Part shown: positions 7,969 through 15,103 of the stretch, piece after piece
Layout: each line of letters begins with the position of its first letter
Numbering within the stretch: the stretch's first letter is position 1
From: Candidatus Acidiferrum typicum
GTDB lineage: Bacteria; Acidobacteriota; Terriglobia; Acidiferrales; UBA7541
NCBI GenBank assembly: GCA_002478115.1
Contig: DLMH01000063.1
Location: forward strand, 1-17,945
Reading direction: 5' to 3'
Length of the DNA: 17,945 bases
Position numbers and translations under genes: made by a program
The notes under the pieces: generated by a model
Told to the model about the DNA's origin: nothing
Database searches by the model: none
What the model saw: the letters and a program-made list of their open reading frames with translations, nothing else

Positions 7969-8067
7969 CTGTCATCTCGAGCGGAGCGACCCGATTTTGT
8001 CCCTCGCGCCGCAGTTTGGCGCGTCGGGTCGCGTAGTCGAGGGCTCTCTCTGTCCTGGGAGGGCATG
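7969..8067. repeat. Dispersed hairpin element of about 100 nt, copy 2
   Basis: Matches 5971-6071. This copy has the more complete fold: CTCGA pairs with TCGAG at the base, then CGACCCGA with TCGGGTCG, then CGCGCC with GGCGCG. It lies about 165 nt upstream of the bactofilin start. Confidence 0.8.
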
Positions 8068-8232
8068 ATTTCTCACCCGGCACTTCGCGCCTTGCCGCGC
8101 CCGCCCCGCAGGAGTAGGATTCAGGGCACCCCTCAATCTTGCGTGGAGTCTCTGCAGGCAGGAGCAAGGAACCGGGATTGCTGCACTCCTTCGGGAAAAC
8201 CGTATGGGCTGTGGTGTCCCAAGGAGGATCAC

Positions 8233-8724
8233 ATGTGGAATGAGAAGAAACCTGAAACGAAGAGCACGGACGCGCCGCGTCCCATGGAGGCGCCAGCGGA
8301 ACGCACCACGGGGTGGCTGGGGTCGAGCCTGCGTGTGAAAGGCGAAATCTCCGGCACCGAGGATTTGCTGATCGACGGCTTGGTTGAAGGATCGATCCAC
8401 CTTGATGAGCGCAAGTTGACCGTCGGAAAGACGGCCAAGTTGACGGCTGACATCAACGCCCGCGACGTCGTCGTGTACGGCTACGTGAAGGGAAACGTGC
8501 GCGCCAAGGGCCGCGTCGAGATCAAGAAGGACGGCTACGTGATCGGGAATTTGACCACGGCGCAGATCATGATTGAAGACGGCGCGGACTTCAAAGGCAC
8601 CATCGAAATTGACCGCAGCGCGCCCAAGGAAACCGACAAGAACGTCCCCGCCCGTGCAGCCGCGGCCGCAGCAGGCGCGGGCGCGGCGGCGCCAGGCGCA
8701 GGCGCGACGCCGAAAAGCATCTGA
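8233..8724 (+). CDS. Bactofilin (polymer-forming cytoskeletal protein)
   Basis: This 163-aa protein has the bactofilin (DUF583) architecture: a short charged N-terminal tail (1-28), a central beta-helix domain (about 29-128) and a disordered C-terminal tail. The entry motif LGSSLRVKGEISGTEDLLID (29-48) and the regular Gly/Val/Ile repeats (VEGSIHL, GKTAKLTADINARDVVVYGY, VKGNVRAKGRVEI, GYVIGNLTTAQIMIEDGADF) are characteristic. Members self-assemble into filaments without nucleotide and commonly anchor cell-wall or polarity factors. The tail (140-160) is almost pure Ala/Gly/Pro. The ATG at 8233 is fixed by AGGAGG 5 nt upstream; the longer upstream frame is repeat sequence. No M23 peptidase gene, a frequent partner, lies beside it. 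Confidence 0.93.
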   Translation: MWNEKKPETKSTDAPRPMEAPAERTTGWLGSSLRVKGEISGTEDLLIDGLVEGSIHLDERKLTVGKTAKLTADINARDVVVYGYVKGNVRAKGRVEIKKDGYVIGNLTTAQIMIEDGADFKGTIEIDRSAPKETDKNVPARAAAAAAGAGAAAPGAGATPKSI

Positions 8725-8846
8725 CAATTTTCCATAGCAGCCCCTGCCGCCCGGCACTATCTTTTCCCCGGCTTCCCGACAGGTCTTTCCCCCTGTAGGG
8801 GCATGATACATCGTGCCCGCCTTCGTGCCGGAGTCCGTCTTCCTCC

Positions 8847-8874
8847 TTAGGGGGTCGGAGCTTCAGCTCCGACA
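8847..8874. repeat. Dispersed hairpin repeat, copy 2
   Basis: Identical over 28 nt to 4431-4458, including the perfect GTCGGAGC-TTCA-GCTCCGAC stem-loop. It lies 3' of the bactofilin gene. Confidence 0.75.
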
Positions 8875-8916
8875 ACCGGCTCCCCAAAAATAAAACCCCC
8901 TCAAAACTCTCTCTCT

Positions 8917-8961
8917 TGCCTCCTGATCGCTGGTCGCTGGTCGCTGATAACTCTCCCAGAG
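8917..8961 (+). repeat. Left arm of inverted repeat flanking the hsd island
   Basis: The string TGCCTCCTGATCGCTGGTCG followed by CTGA matches the reverse complement of 15048-15071. This arm carries an extra 7-nt GGTCGCT duplication. Similarity continues through (T/C)AACT and into CTC..CCAGAG, giving an imperfect match of about 40 nt. The two arms point toward each other around hsdR-RAYT-hsdS-hsdM. Confidence 0.65.
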
Positions 8962-9067
8962 CAGCGTCCCCTCAGCATAACAGGCGAAGCATAGCACATT
9001 ATTTACCGTTTGTCTACTATTATTTAGTGGTTACTATTTTCGAAACTGGTACTCGGTCGGCACGCTT

Positions 9068-9085
9068 GCCGGGGTAAAGCCCGGC
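9068..9085 (-). terminator. Hairpin just after the hsdR stop, possible terminator
   Basis: A 6-bp GCCGGG / CCCGGC stem with loop GTAAAG lies 3 nt beyond the hsdR stop codon. No T-run follows in the direction of hsd transcription, so it may instead be a REP-like palindrome or an mRNA 3'-end stabiliser. Confidence 0.35.
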
Positions 9086-9087
9086 AC

Positions 9088-11415
9088 CTACATAATCGGG
9101 GCTTCGGGCTGGGGTTGGTACAGATACTTTTGGAAGCCGGCGAAGATGTGGCCAATTTCTTCGGGCCTGCCCAGATCCGTCAGCGCGTCCGCGAGGGAGT
9201 CATGGTATTTCAGGAGGAGCAGAGGAGTCAGCTTCTCACGGTCCAGTTCCTGCACGCCTTCCTTGACGTAGTGGGCCAGGACGAAGTCAAGGAAGGTTTG
9301 CTGCTTGTCGCTGAACTGGGCGCGGATTCTTACTTTCGCGCGGGTAGCCCTTTCTTCGCGGGTCAGGGTGGGCAAGGCGTAGGCGACGTAGGCCAGCACG
9401 TCGAACAGATCGCTCTTCTCGGCGTTGATGATGCGCTGCATTTCGGCCATCTGGTCCGCTCCGAAGCCCTTCTCTGCGAGTCCTTGCAGCAATTTGGACC
9501 GCGTGTCGGGCGCGCTCCAGAGGGCGCGCAGTTCGGCTTCGTTTTTGAAAAATTCTGGGATCCTGCCGAAGAGCATTTCCATAAATTGTTGCGCGGACAT
9601 GGGCGTGCCATCGGGATGCCAGAAGCTGGTGACCATCATGTGCTGGATGGCGCGAGCCTTGCCGTCGGCGAGCTTTACCTTGATTTTCTGCGGGCGCGGG
9701 ACAGGATCGGGTGTCGCTTTCGGCTCGCGTGGCGGACCTGGGGGTTTTGGTTCGGCTTTGGGTTCAGGTTCCAACGGTTCACCGTCCCATTCCGGATCGT
9801 TGAAGTGGTGATGGGCTTTCACGAAATCGTAGATGGTGAAGTAGTCCTTGCCATCATAGAGGCGCGTGCCGCGGCCGATAATCTGTTTGAACTCGATCAT
9901 GGAGTTGATCGCGCGCATGAGGACGATATTGCGGATATTGCGGGCGTCCACACCGGTGGAGAGTTTTTGCGAGGTGGTGAGGATGGTGGGGATGCTGCGC
10001 TCGTTGTCCTGAAAGTCGCGGAGATGCTGGTCGCCCAGCGCGCCGTCGTTGGCGGTGACGCGCTGGCAGTAGTTGGGGTCCTTGCTGGTTTTCATCTGGT
10101 TGATGAGGTCGCGGACGGCCAGGGCGTGGTCCTGCGTGGCGCAGAAGACGAGGGTCTTTTCGTTCTGGTTGATCTGCTCCATGAAGATTTTCACGCGGTG
10201 GGCTTCGCGTTCCTTGATTTCGATGATCTTGTTGAAATCGGGCTCGATGTAGAGTTTCCCGGTTTCGATCTCGCCTTCGATCAACTTGTCGTCCGGTGTG
10301 TACACATAATCATCCAGCGTCGTCGAAATTTGCTTCACCTTGAACGGCGTGAGGAAGCCGTCGTTGATGCCGTCTTTGAGGGAATAGATATAGACGGGGT
10401 CACCGAAATAGGCGTAAGTGTCCACGTTGTCCTTGCGCTTGGGCGTGGCCGTGAGGCCAAGCTGCACGGCGGGCGCGAAATAGTCCAGGATGCCGCGCCA
10501 AGTGCTTTCATCGTTGGCGCCGCCGCGATGGCATTCGTCAATGACGATGAAGTCGAAGAAGTTCGGGGGATATTCCCCGAAATACGGCGAGGGTTTTCCA
10601 TCCTTGGGCGGGCCGCTCAAAAATGTCTGGAAAATCGTGAAAAACAGGCTGGCGTTTTTCGGAACCTTGCCCTTCTTGTGAATCTCCTCGGGCTTTATGC
10701 GCGCCATCGCGTCGTCGGGAAAAGCGGAAAAGGCGATGAACGCCTGGTCCGCAAGGATATTGCGGTCGGCAAGGAAGAGGATGCGGGGACGGCGCGAGGG
10801 TTCGCGGCTGAGGTTCCAGCGGCTATGAAAGAGTTTCCAGGCAATCTGAAAGGCGATGAAGGTTTTGCCGGTGCCGGTGGCGAGGGTTAGGAGGATGCGT
10901 GATTTATCGGCGGCGATGGCTTCCATCACGCGTTCAATGGCGAGGTCCTGATAGTAGCGGCCTTGGAAGTAGCCGCCCTTATCTTCAAAGGGGACGGCTG
11001 AAAAGCGGTCGCGCCAGGCGTTGGCTTCGGCGAAGGTGAGATCCCAGAGTTCTTCCGGCGTCGGATATTTTTCCACGACGCCTTCCTTGCCCTCCTGCAT
11101 GTCAATGCCGTAAAGCTCTCGACCGTTGGTCGAATAGGTGTAACGAATAGCGAGTTTATCGGCGTAATTCTTCGCCTGAGCGACGCCTTCGGTCAGCGAT
11201 TCATCCCAGGCTTTGGCTTCGATGACGGCGAGTTTGCGGTTGCGATAGACGAGGACGTAATCGGCGGTCAGGGGCTTGCCGCGCCGCCCAAGCCCTTCGA
11301 TGCGGCCGAGCGTGATGGGATATTCGCGGAGAATGCGGCTGCCCTCGGCCACACCCCAGCCCGCCACTGCCAGCGCGGGATCAATGTGCTCGGCTCTGGT
11401 TTCCGCTTCGTTCAT
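9088..11415 (-). CDS. hsdR: Type I restriction enzyme R (motor/nuclease) subunit
   Basis: This 775-aa protein is the ATP-dependent translocase and endonuclease of a type I system. The N-terminal PD-(D/E)xK nuclease shows Asp52 in ADYVLVY and Glu66-Ala-Lys68 in VIEAKAW. The superfamily 2 motor follows: Walker A ATGTGKT (179-185), Walker B DECH (293-296), motif III TATPKR (322-327), and a motif VI-like QIIGRGTRL. After a Pro/Lys/Glu-rich linker (PEPKAEPKPPGPP region), the C-terminal third matches the EcoEI-type R-subunit C-terminal domain that docks on the MTase. The length is typical for the EcoEI (type IB-like) branch. The ATG overlaps the RAYT stop as ATGA, so its translation is probably coupled to RAYT. 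The sequence just before the ATG (GGCGGGAAACC) is partly derived from the REP end. Confidence 0.95.
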   Translation of the reverse strand: MNEAETRAEHIDPALAVAGWGVAEGSRILREYPITLGRIEGLGRRGKPLTADYVLVYRNRKLAVIEAKAWDESLTEGVAQAKNYADKLAIRYTYSTNGRELYGIDMQEGKEGVVEKYPTPEELWDLTFAEANAWRDRFSAVPFEDKGGYFQGRYYQDLAIERVMEAIAADKSRILLTLATGTGKTFIAFQIAWKLFHSRWNLSREPSRRPRILFLADRNILADQAFIAFSAFPDDAMARIKPEEIHKKGKVPKNASLFFTIFQTFLSGPPKDGKPSPYFGEYPPNFFDFIVIDECHRGGANDESTWRGILDYFAPAVQLGLTATPKRKDNVDTYAYFGDPVYIYSLKDGINDGFLTPFKVKQISTTLDDYVYTPDDKLIEGEIETGKLYIEPDFNKIIEIKEREAHRVKIFMEQINQNEKTLVFCATQDHALAVRDLINQMKTSKDPNYCQRVTANDGALGDQHLRDFQDNERSIPTILTTSQKLSTGVDARNIRNIVLMRAINSMIEFKQIIGRGTRLYDGKDYFTIYDFVKAHHHFNDPEWDGEPLEPEPKAEPKPPGPPREPKATPDPVPRPQKIKVKLADGKARAIQHMMVTSFWHPDGTPMSAQQFMEMLFGRIPEFFKNEAELRALWSAPDTRSKLLQGLAEKGFGADQMAEMQRIINAEKSDLFDVLAYVAYALPTLTREERATRAKVRIRAQFSDKQQTFLDFVLAHYVKEGVQELDREKLTPLLLLKYHDSLADALTDLGRPEEIGHIFAGFQKYLYQPQPEAPIM

Positions 11416-12176
11416 GGTTTCCCGCCGGGAACGCCATTCTCCTGAATGGCATTCTTGGGGTTCTCGGGTTCTTTCACAACGCCAATCGGGAGATTGGCGT
11501 TCCCGGGATACACACTACTCCAACGCCAACTCTCAGCCCTATCAACCAGCCCCGCTTTCACCGGATTGAAATGAATATACTCGATCACTTGCACGAGGTG
11601 ACTCTGGTCGCGGATAAAGCGGTCCCAATACTCGCGGTGCCAGACAGAATCGCCTGCGTCCTCGCCGTTATCCTGCCTGTCATCGCAGATCTTGCGGGCC
11701 GTGAACTTCTTCCACGAAGCCACGATTTTCGCGACCGTCCATCCATGGATTGGTTGGAAAAGGACATGCACGTGATTCGGCATGACCACCCACGCCAGCA
11801 GCCGGTAACGCTGCGAATCAAAGTTCAGCAACGATCCCTGCACCATGTCCGCGATGCCCGGCTTGCGCAGAACGCATGAGCCGTGCCCCGCGTCAATCCA
11901 CGCGTCTATCCGCTTGCGGCGTTCGGCATCCTGTTTCTCGGTGGGGAGAAATTTCAGTTCGGATTCCAATTGCTGCAGCACGGTTTTCGGGAGACTGTCC
12001 GCCAGATGAAAGGTCACATGCTGGGTCGCCTCGGAGCTTTCAAAGTGCGGCAGATATCCCCGGCTGTGCCACCCGGGGACGCCATTCTCCTGAATGGCGC
12101 TCTTGGGGTTTTCGCCGTCCCTCACAACGCCAATCAGGAGATTGGCGTTCCCAGGGTTGTGCTTAGAGTCGGCCAC
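11412..12176 (-). CDS. REP-associated tyrosine transposase (RAYT), reading through two REP pairs
   Basis: This 254-aa ORF is a Y1 (IS200/IS605-like) single-strand transposase of the RAYT type. The core runs from about residue 36 (GWHSRGYLPHFE) to 223. It includes HVTFHLADSLP (53-63), the HUH metal motif NHVHV (134-138) and the catalytic Tyr200 in IEYIHFNPVKAGL. Residues about 8-35 and 224-252 are translations of the flanking BIMEs (PGNAN..AIQENGVP). The start is the GTG at 12176, which overlaps the hsdS end by 14 nt. It is supported by GAGG 6 nt upstream, and no in-frame Met occurs before residue 111, so an intact core needs a start in or before the REP. The stop overlaps the hsdR ATG. RAYTs mobilise REP/BIME elements. 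Here the gene forms part of a restriction operon. Confidence 0.88.
   Translation of the reverse strand: MADSKHNPGNANLLIGVVRDGENPKSAIQENGVPGWHSRGYLPHFESSEATQHVTFHLADSLPKTVLQQLESELKFLPTEKQDAERRKRIDAWIDAGHGSCVLRKPGIADMVQGSLLNFDSQRYRLLAWVVMPNHVHVLFQPIHGWTVAKIVASWKKFTARKICDDRQDNGEDAGDSVWHREYWDRFIRDQSHLVQVIEYIHFNPVKAGLVDRAESWRWSSVYPGNANLPIGVVKEPENPKNAIQENGVPGGKP
11425..11507 (-). repeat. BIME copy A (paired inverted REPs), 3' part of RAYT
   Basis: Two REPs face each other: GCCATTC-TCCT-GAATGGC on one side and GCCAATC-GGGA-GATTGGC on the other. Outer GGGAACGCC and GGCGTTCCC ends could pair over the whole element. The spacer consists of three 9-nt units. It is read in frame as the last part of the RAYT ORF (from about residue 224) and ends 9 nt before the hsdR ATG. 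Confidence 0.9.
12073..12155 (-). repeat. BIME copy B, 5' part of RAYT
   Basis: Same 83-nt layout and orientation as copy A, with the paired stems GCCATTC/GAATGGC and GCCAATC/GATTGGC. It supplies about residues 8-35 of the RAYT ORF and starts 7 nt after the hsdS stop. Confidence 0.9.
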
Positions 12177-13353
12177 TGAATGCCTCGTGCAGCAGCGATT
12201 TTTTCAGTTCTTCTAGCGCGGCGAGTTTTTTATGGTAGATCGATTCGAGGCGTTGGCTCTCGACAGAAAGTGCGTCAAGCTCTTGTGAGAGTTGGTCCTG
12301 CTTAGTGATGCTGGGCAGCCACAATGTGAACTCGAAAAGATGCTCCCTATTCACCTTTGGCATTCCCGCTCGCGCAGAACCCCGGATTGCGTACTCCGTG
12401 AAATGCTTGCTCAAGAGTAGATGGAATAGGTAGTCACGGGTAATCTGATTAGGCAGCGGGGACAAAGGATAGATATCCGCACTGCAGAGACCAGTGAAGT
12501 CAGGGCGCGCGACTTTTCTGAGATAAGGCCGAATCTTACTGTAGAGGACCATTGAATCCTCAAAAAGAAACTTTCCCGAAATTAGTCCTTCTTCCCGGGC
12601 GGTTTTCAGTTCAACCAATGCACCGTTGTCGGACTTGATGTTCGCGGCTCCCACATGTACTAAGTCGAGAAACTCCTTCTCTCGCGGGTCAACGAGAGTC
12701 GAGGTAATGGCGCAAACTTCGCTGAGTCGCTTCTCCACCCAGCCGTCGGCGCGGTGGGAGAAGACGGATTCGAGGTGGCTTTCAAAGAGGGCACGGGCGT
12801 TTTGGAGGTTTTTTACGGCGTTGGCTTTGGCGGTGGCGACGCCCTCAAACGCTTCGTCGAGGATGCCGACGATACGCTTCTGTTCGGGCAGCGGAGGGAC
12901 GGGAATGACGAACTTCTTCAGACTTGCGGCCCCGAGGTTGGGTTGCGCTGCCCCATTCCTGAACTCTCGAATCATCTCAGCGCACAAGTCGCTTTGAAGG
13001 TAGGCAAGCACGAATTCCTGCAATATTGCGTCGCTTGGCCGAATGATGACCAAAGAAGAAGCGATAGCGCCTTCGCTGAGGTCGCCAACACTGGCAAATT
13101 TTCCGAGAGAACCACGGAGACAAAAGAGGATGTCATCTTTCCGTATCTTGCCATTCCCCAAGAGATCAAATCTCTCGCGCGGAATGTAGGTCATGTCAGA
13201 GAAATCAATCCCGAAATCGGCCAGATGGCCCGCATTGATGAATGGAACACCGGAAGTCGTTTGAACCGACTTCGATGGATAGTTCTCTCCTCTGTCTCCA
13301 TTCTCGAACGAACACAGGTCGCCCAGCGTCTTTGTTTGCCATCCGTTCTTCAT
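12163..13353 (-). CDS. hsdS: Type I restriction-modification specificity (S) subunit
   Basis: This 396-aa subunit sets the DNA recognition sequence of the methylase and nuclease complex. It has two target-recognition domains separated by conserved helices. TRD1 begins at GWQTKTLGDLC (4-14) and ends near FVIPVPPLPEQKRI (148-161). The central helix runs to about 198 (ILDEAFEGVATAKANAVKNL). TRD2 restarts with the related GWVEKRLSEVC (204-214). The C-terminal helix (KLAALEELKKSLLHEAFSGR) is the usual mirror of the central one. This internal duplication specifies a bipartite site whose bases cannot be read from sequence. Its ATG overlaps the hsdM stop as ATGA, and its 3' end contains the ribosome site and GTG start of RAYT. 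It appears full length and intact, and no second hsdS or recombinase for TRD shuffling is present. Confidence 0.94.
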   Translation of the reverse strand: MKNGWQTKTLGDLCSFENGDRGENYPSKSVQTTSGVPFINAGHLADFGIDFSDMTYIPRERFDLLGNGKIRKDDILFCLRGSLGKFASVGDLSEGAIASSLVIIRPSDAILQEFVLAYLQSDLCAEMIREFRNGAAQPNLGAASLKKFVIPVPPLPEQKRIVGILDEAFEGVATAKANAVKNLQNARALFESHLESVFSHRADGWVEKRLSEVCAITSTLVDPREKEFLDLVHVGAANIKSDNGALVELKTAREEGLISGKFLFEDSMVLYSKIRPYLRKVARPDFTGLCSADIYPLSPLPNQITRDYLFHLLLSKHFTEYAIRGSARAGMPKVNREHLFEFTLWLPSITKQDQLSQELDALSVESQRLESIYHKKLAALEELKKSLLHEAFSGRL

Positions 13354-14876
13354 AGAAGTGCCTTGATGTTGCCCAGCACCTCCGCGCTTTCGGCGTCCAG
13401 GGCGGCGATTTCGTCGATGATGTCCTGCGGGCTGCGGTGTGCCACGGCCCCGCCGCCGCTGGGATTCTTGACGCTGAGGTCGAATGTGTCTTGGTTAATG
13501 GTCTTGGCGTCCACGGTCCAGGATTTTGGCGAATCGGCGAAGGTTTTCTGTAGCTTCACAAACTCCGCAAGATCGTCATCGTTCAGCGGATTGGTCTTGC
13601 CGAGGTTGCGGCCGGGATCGAGCTGATAGAACCAAATCTTGCGCGTTTTTGTGCCCTTGTCAAAAAAGAGCACGACGGTCTTCACGCCCGCACCCTGAAA
13701 CGTGCCGCCGGGGCAATCGAGCACCGAATGGAGATTGCAGCTTTCGAGCAATTGTTTGCGCAAGCTCACCGAAGCGTTATCCGTATTCGATAAGAACGTA
13801 TTCTTGATGACGATGCCGCCGCGCCCGCCTGCCTTAAGAATCTTGATGAAGTGCTGCAAAAACAGAAAGGCCGTTTCTCCGGTGCGGATGGGGAAATTCT
13901 GCTGCACTTCCTTGCGTTCCTTGCCGCCGAAGGGCGGATTTGCCAGCACCACATCGAAGCGGTCTTTTTCCTGAATGTCGGCTAGATTTTCGGTGAGCGT
14001 GTTGGTGTGGATGATGTTCGGCGCATCAATCCCATGCAGGATCATGTTCATGATGGCGATTACGTAGGCTAGGGACTTCTTTTCCTTGCCGAAGAAGGTG
14101 CGTTTTTGAAGGGTGTCGTGGTCTTTGGTGGTTAGCCTGGGAACGCCATTCTCCTGAATGGCGTTTTGGGGGGCTTTGGGGCTCTTCGAAGCGCCAATCG
14201 GGAGATTGGCGTTCCCGGGGGTCATGTACACGAAGGATTCGCAGAGGAAGCCTGCGGAGCCGCAGGCGCCGTCGTAGATGCGCTCGCCGATTTGCGGCTT
14301 GACGACCTGGACGATGGCGCGGATGAGGGGACGCGGGGTGTAATACTCGCCGCCGTTGCGCCCGGCATTGCCCATGTTCTTGATCTTGGCTTCGTAGAGG
14401 TGGGAGAGTTCGTGCTTTTCGGTTTGCGAGCGGAAGCGCAGCTCGTCAATGTGGTCAATGATTTCGCGGAGGTTGTAGCCGCTCTGGATCTTGTTTTTGA
14501 TTTCGCCGAAGATTTCGCCGATTTTGTATTCGATGGTGTTGGGGCCGCTGGCTTTTTGCTTGAAGCCTTGGAGATTGGGAAACAGCTTTAGATTGACGAA
14601 ATCGCGGAGGTCGTCGCCGGTGAGGGCCTTGTTGTGATTGATCTGGCCGTCTTTGGACTTGGGCGCGGCCCATTCTTCCCAGCGGTAAGGCTTGTCGAGG
14701 AGATAGGCGTACTTTTTGCCCTGGAGGGCGGCTTCGTCGGCGCGGTCCTGCTCCAGGCCATCGAGATATTTCAGGAAGAGAAGCCAGGAGGTTTGCTCGG
14801 TGTAGTCGAGTTCGGTGGTGCAGCCGGCCTCCTTGCGGAGAACGTCGTCAATGTTCTTGAAGGCTTGCTCAAACAT
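13350..14876 (-). CDS. hsdM: Type I restriction-modification DNA methylase (M) subunit with in-frame REP insert
   Basis: This 508-aa N6-adenine methylase carries the HsdM N-terminal helical domain (1-150), the GEYYTPRPLI entry motif (176-185), the SAM-binding motif YDGACGSAGF (201-210) and the catalytic NPPF (313-316). Residues 219-246 are a translated BIME (PGNANLPIG..AIQENGVP), inserted between motif I and the FFGKEKKSLAYVIAIMNMIL segment. Family members vary in length in this loop, which may explain tolerance. The ATG at 14876 is preceded by GGAAAGG about 9 nt upstream. The gene heads the operon and ends in a 4-nt overlap with hsdS. Motif I reads DGACGS, where DPACGS or DPTAGT is more usual; whether that matters is unknown. 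The gene is likely functional, though the insert deserves a test. Confidence 0.93.
   Translation of the reverse strand: MFEQAFKNIDDVLRKEAGCTTELDYTEQTSWLLFLKYLDGLEQDRADEAALQGKKYAYLLDKPYRWEEWAAPKSKDGQINHNKALTGDDLRDFVNLKLFPNLQGFKQKASGPNTIEYKIGEIFGEIKNKIQSGYNLREIIDHIDELRFRSQTEKHELSHLYEAKIKNMGNAGRNGGEYYTPRPLIRAIVQVVKPQIGERIYDGACGSAGFLCESFVYMTPGNANLPIGASKSPKAPQNAIQENGVPRLTTKDHDTLQKRTFFGKEKKSLAYVIAIMNMILHGIDAPNIIHTNTLTENLADIQEKDRFDVVLANPPFGGKERKEVQQNFPIRTGETAFLFLQHFIKILKAGGRGGIVIKNTFLSNTDNASVSLRKQLLESCNLHSVLDCPGGTFQGAGVKTVVLFFDKGTKTRKIWFYQLDPGRNLGKTNPLNDDDLAEFVKLQKTFADSPKSWTVDAKTINQDTFDLSVKNPSGGGAVAHRSPQDIIDEIAALDAESAEVLGNIKALL
14137..14219 (-). repeat. BIME copy C, in frame inside hsdM
   Basis: This 83-nt paired REP has the same orientation and reading phase as copies A and B. 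In this copy all three minus-strand frames are free of stop codons. Its spacer again has three 9-nt units. Confidence 0.92.
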
Positions 14877-14932
14877 GGCTCAAAACCTTTCCGATGGCAG
14901 GAGGCCGGGCGAAGGATGGCATTTGCGATTGC

Positions 14933-14960
14933 CTGATAGAGTTCGGGATAGCTCTCACAA
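14933..14960 (-). promoter_or_regulatory. Weak promoter candidate for the hsd operon
   Basis: On the minus strand, TTGTGA (14955-14960) and TATCAG (14933-14938) are 16 nt apart, each matching four of six consensus positions. The leader would be about 50 nt. Confidence 0.25.
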
Positions 14961-15031
14961 AAGATACTATTTGCGGTGGAAAAATACGAGGGTTGGGAGC
15001 GGCGGTTCGATGGCGGGGGGAGGGGGTAACT

Positions 15032-15071
15032 CTGGCGAGAAAGTTGTCAGCGACCAGCGATCAGGAGGCAG
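15032..15071 (-). repeat. Right arm of inverted repeat flanking the hsd island
   Basis: Its reverse complement matches the left arm (8917-8961): TGCCTCCTGATCGCTGGTCG, then CTGA, then one mismatch and AACT, then an imperfect CTC..CCAGAG tail. It lacks the 7-nt duplication of the left arm. Confidence 0.65.
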
Positions 15072-15103
15072 GAGAAGAGTGGGGCGTGATTTCATGAAGT
15101 TGC

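Larger units (their letters stand above)
7647..8232. other. Divergent intergenic region, 586 nt, repeat-filled
   Basis: No supported gene lies here. The region carries the upstream sequences of the Gln-rich protein gene (minus) and the bactofilin gene (plus), the 32-nt repeat at 7810-7841 with its 12-nt perfect palindrome GCTTTGCAAAGC (7825-7836), a small palindrome near 7921-7934 (CGACCT-TC-AGGTCG) and the large hairpin element at 7969-8067. No promoter stood out on either strand. Confidence 0.55.
8725..9087. other. Convergent intergenic region and left edge of the hsd island
   Basis: This 363-nt stretch holds no supported gene. In order it contains a dispersed hairpin (8847-8874), the left arm of the island-flanking inverted repeat (8917-8961), an AT-rich segment (about 8985-9050) that stands out against the GC-rich surroundings, with two TACTATT direct repeats (9015-9021 and 9032-9038), and a GC hairpin 3 bp from the hsdR stop (9068-9085). 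Confidence 0.6.
11425..12155 (-). mobile_element. BIME-RAYT-BIME cassette inserted in the hsdS/hsdR junction
   Basis: The RAYT core is bracketed by two same-orientation 83-nt BIMEs. Only 7 nt separate the cassette from the hsdS stop and 9 nt from the hsdR ATG. Removing 731 nt would leave a normal tight hsdS-hsdR junction. The cassette therefore looks like an insertion into an ancestral hsdM-hsdS-hsdR operon that kept the downstream gene expressed by coupling. Confidence 0.75.

Noticed and set aside
5825..8068. Plus-strand frames sharing the peptide ERSDPI.SLAPQFGASGRVVEG at two places
   Set aside because: The shared peptide is only the translation of the dispersed hairpin element. The frames lack ribosome sites and overlap real genes.
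9115..10890. Long plus-strand open frame (591 aa) opposite hsdR
   Set aside because: It is the antisense shadow of hsdR, which has full family motifs on the other strand. The translation is biased and has no recognisable domain.
11412..12176. RAYT as a pseudogene disrupted by repeats
   Set aside because: The HUH motif, catalytic Tyr and full core are intact, and the repeats extend the frame at both ends without breaking it.
12163..13353. Phase-variable hsdS (TRD shuffling)
   Set aside because: Only one complete hsdS is present, with no silent TRD cassette, no recombinase and no simple-sequence tract in the gene.
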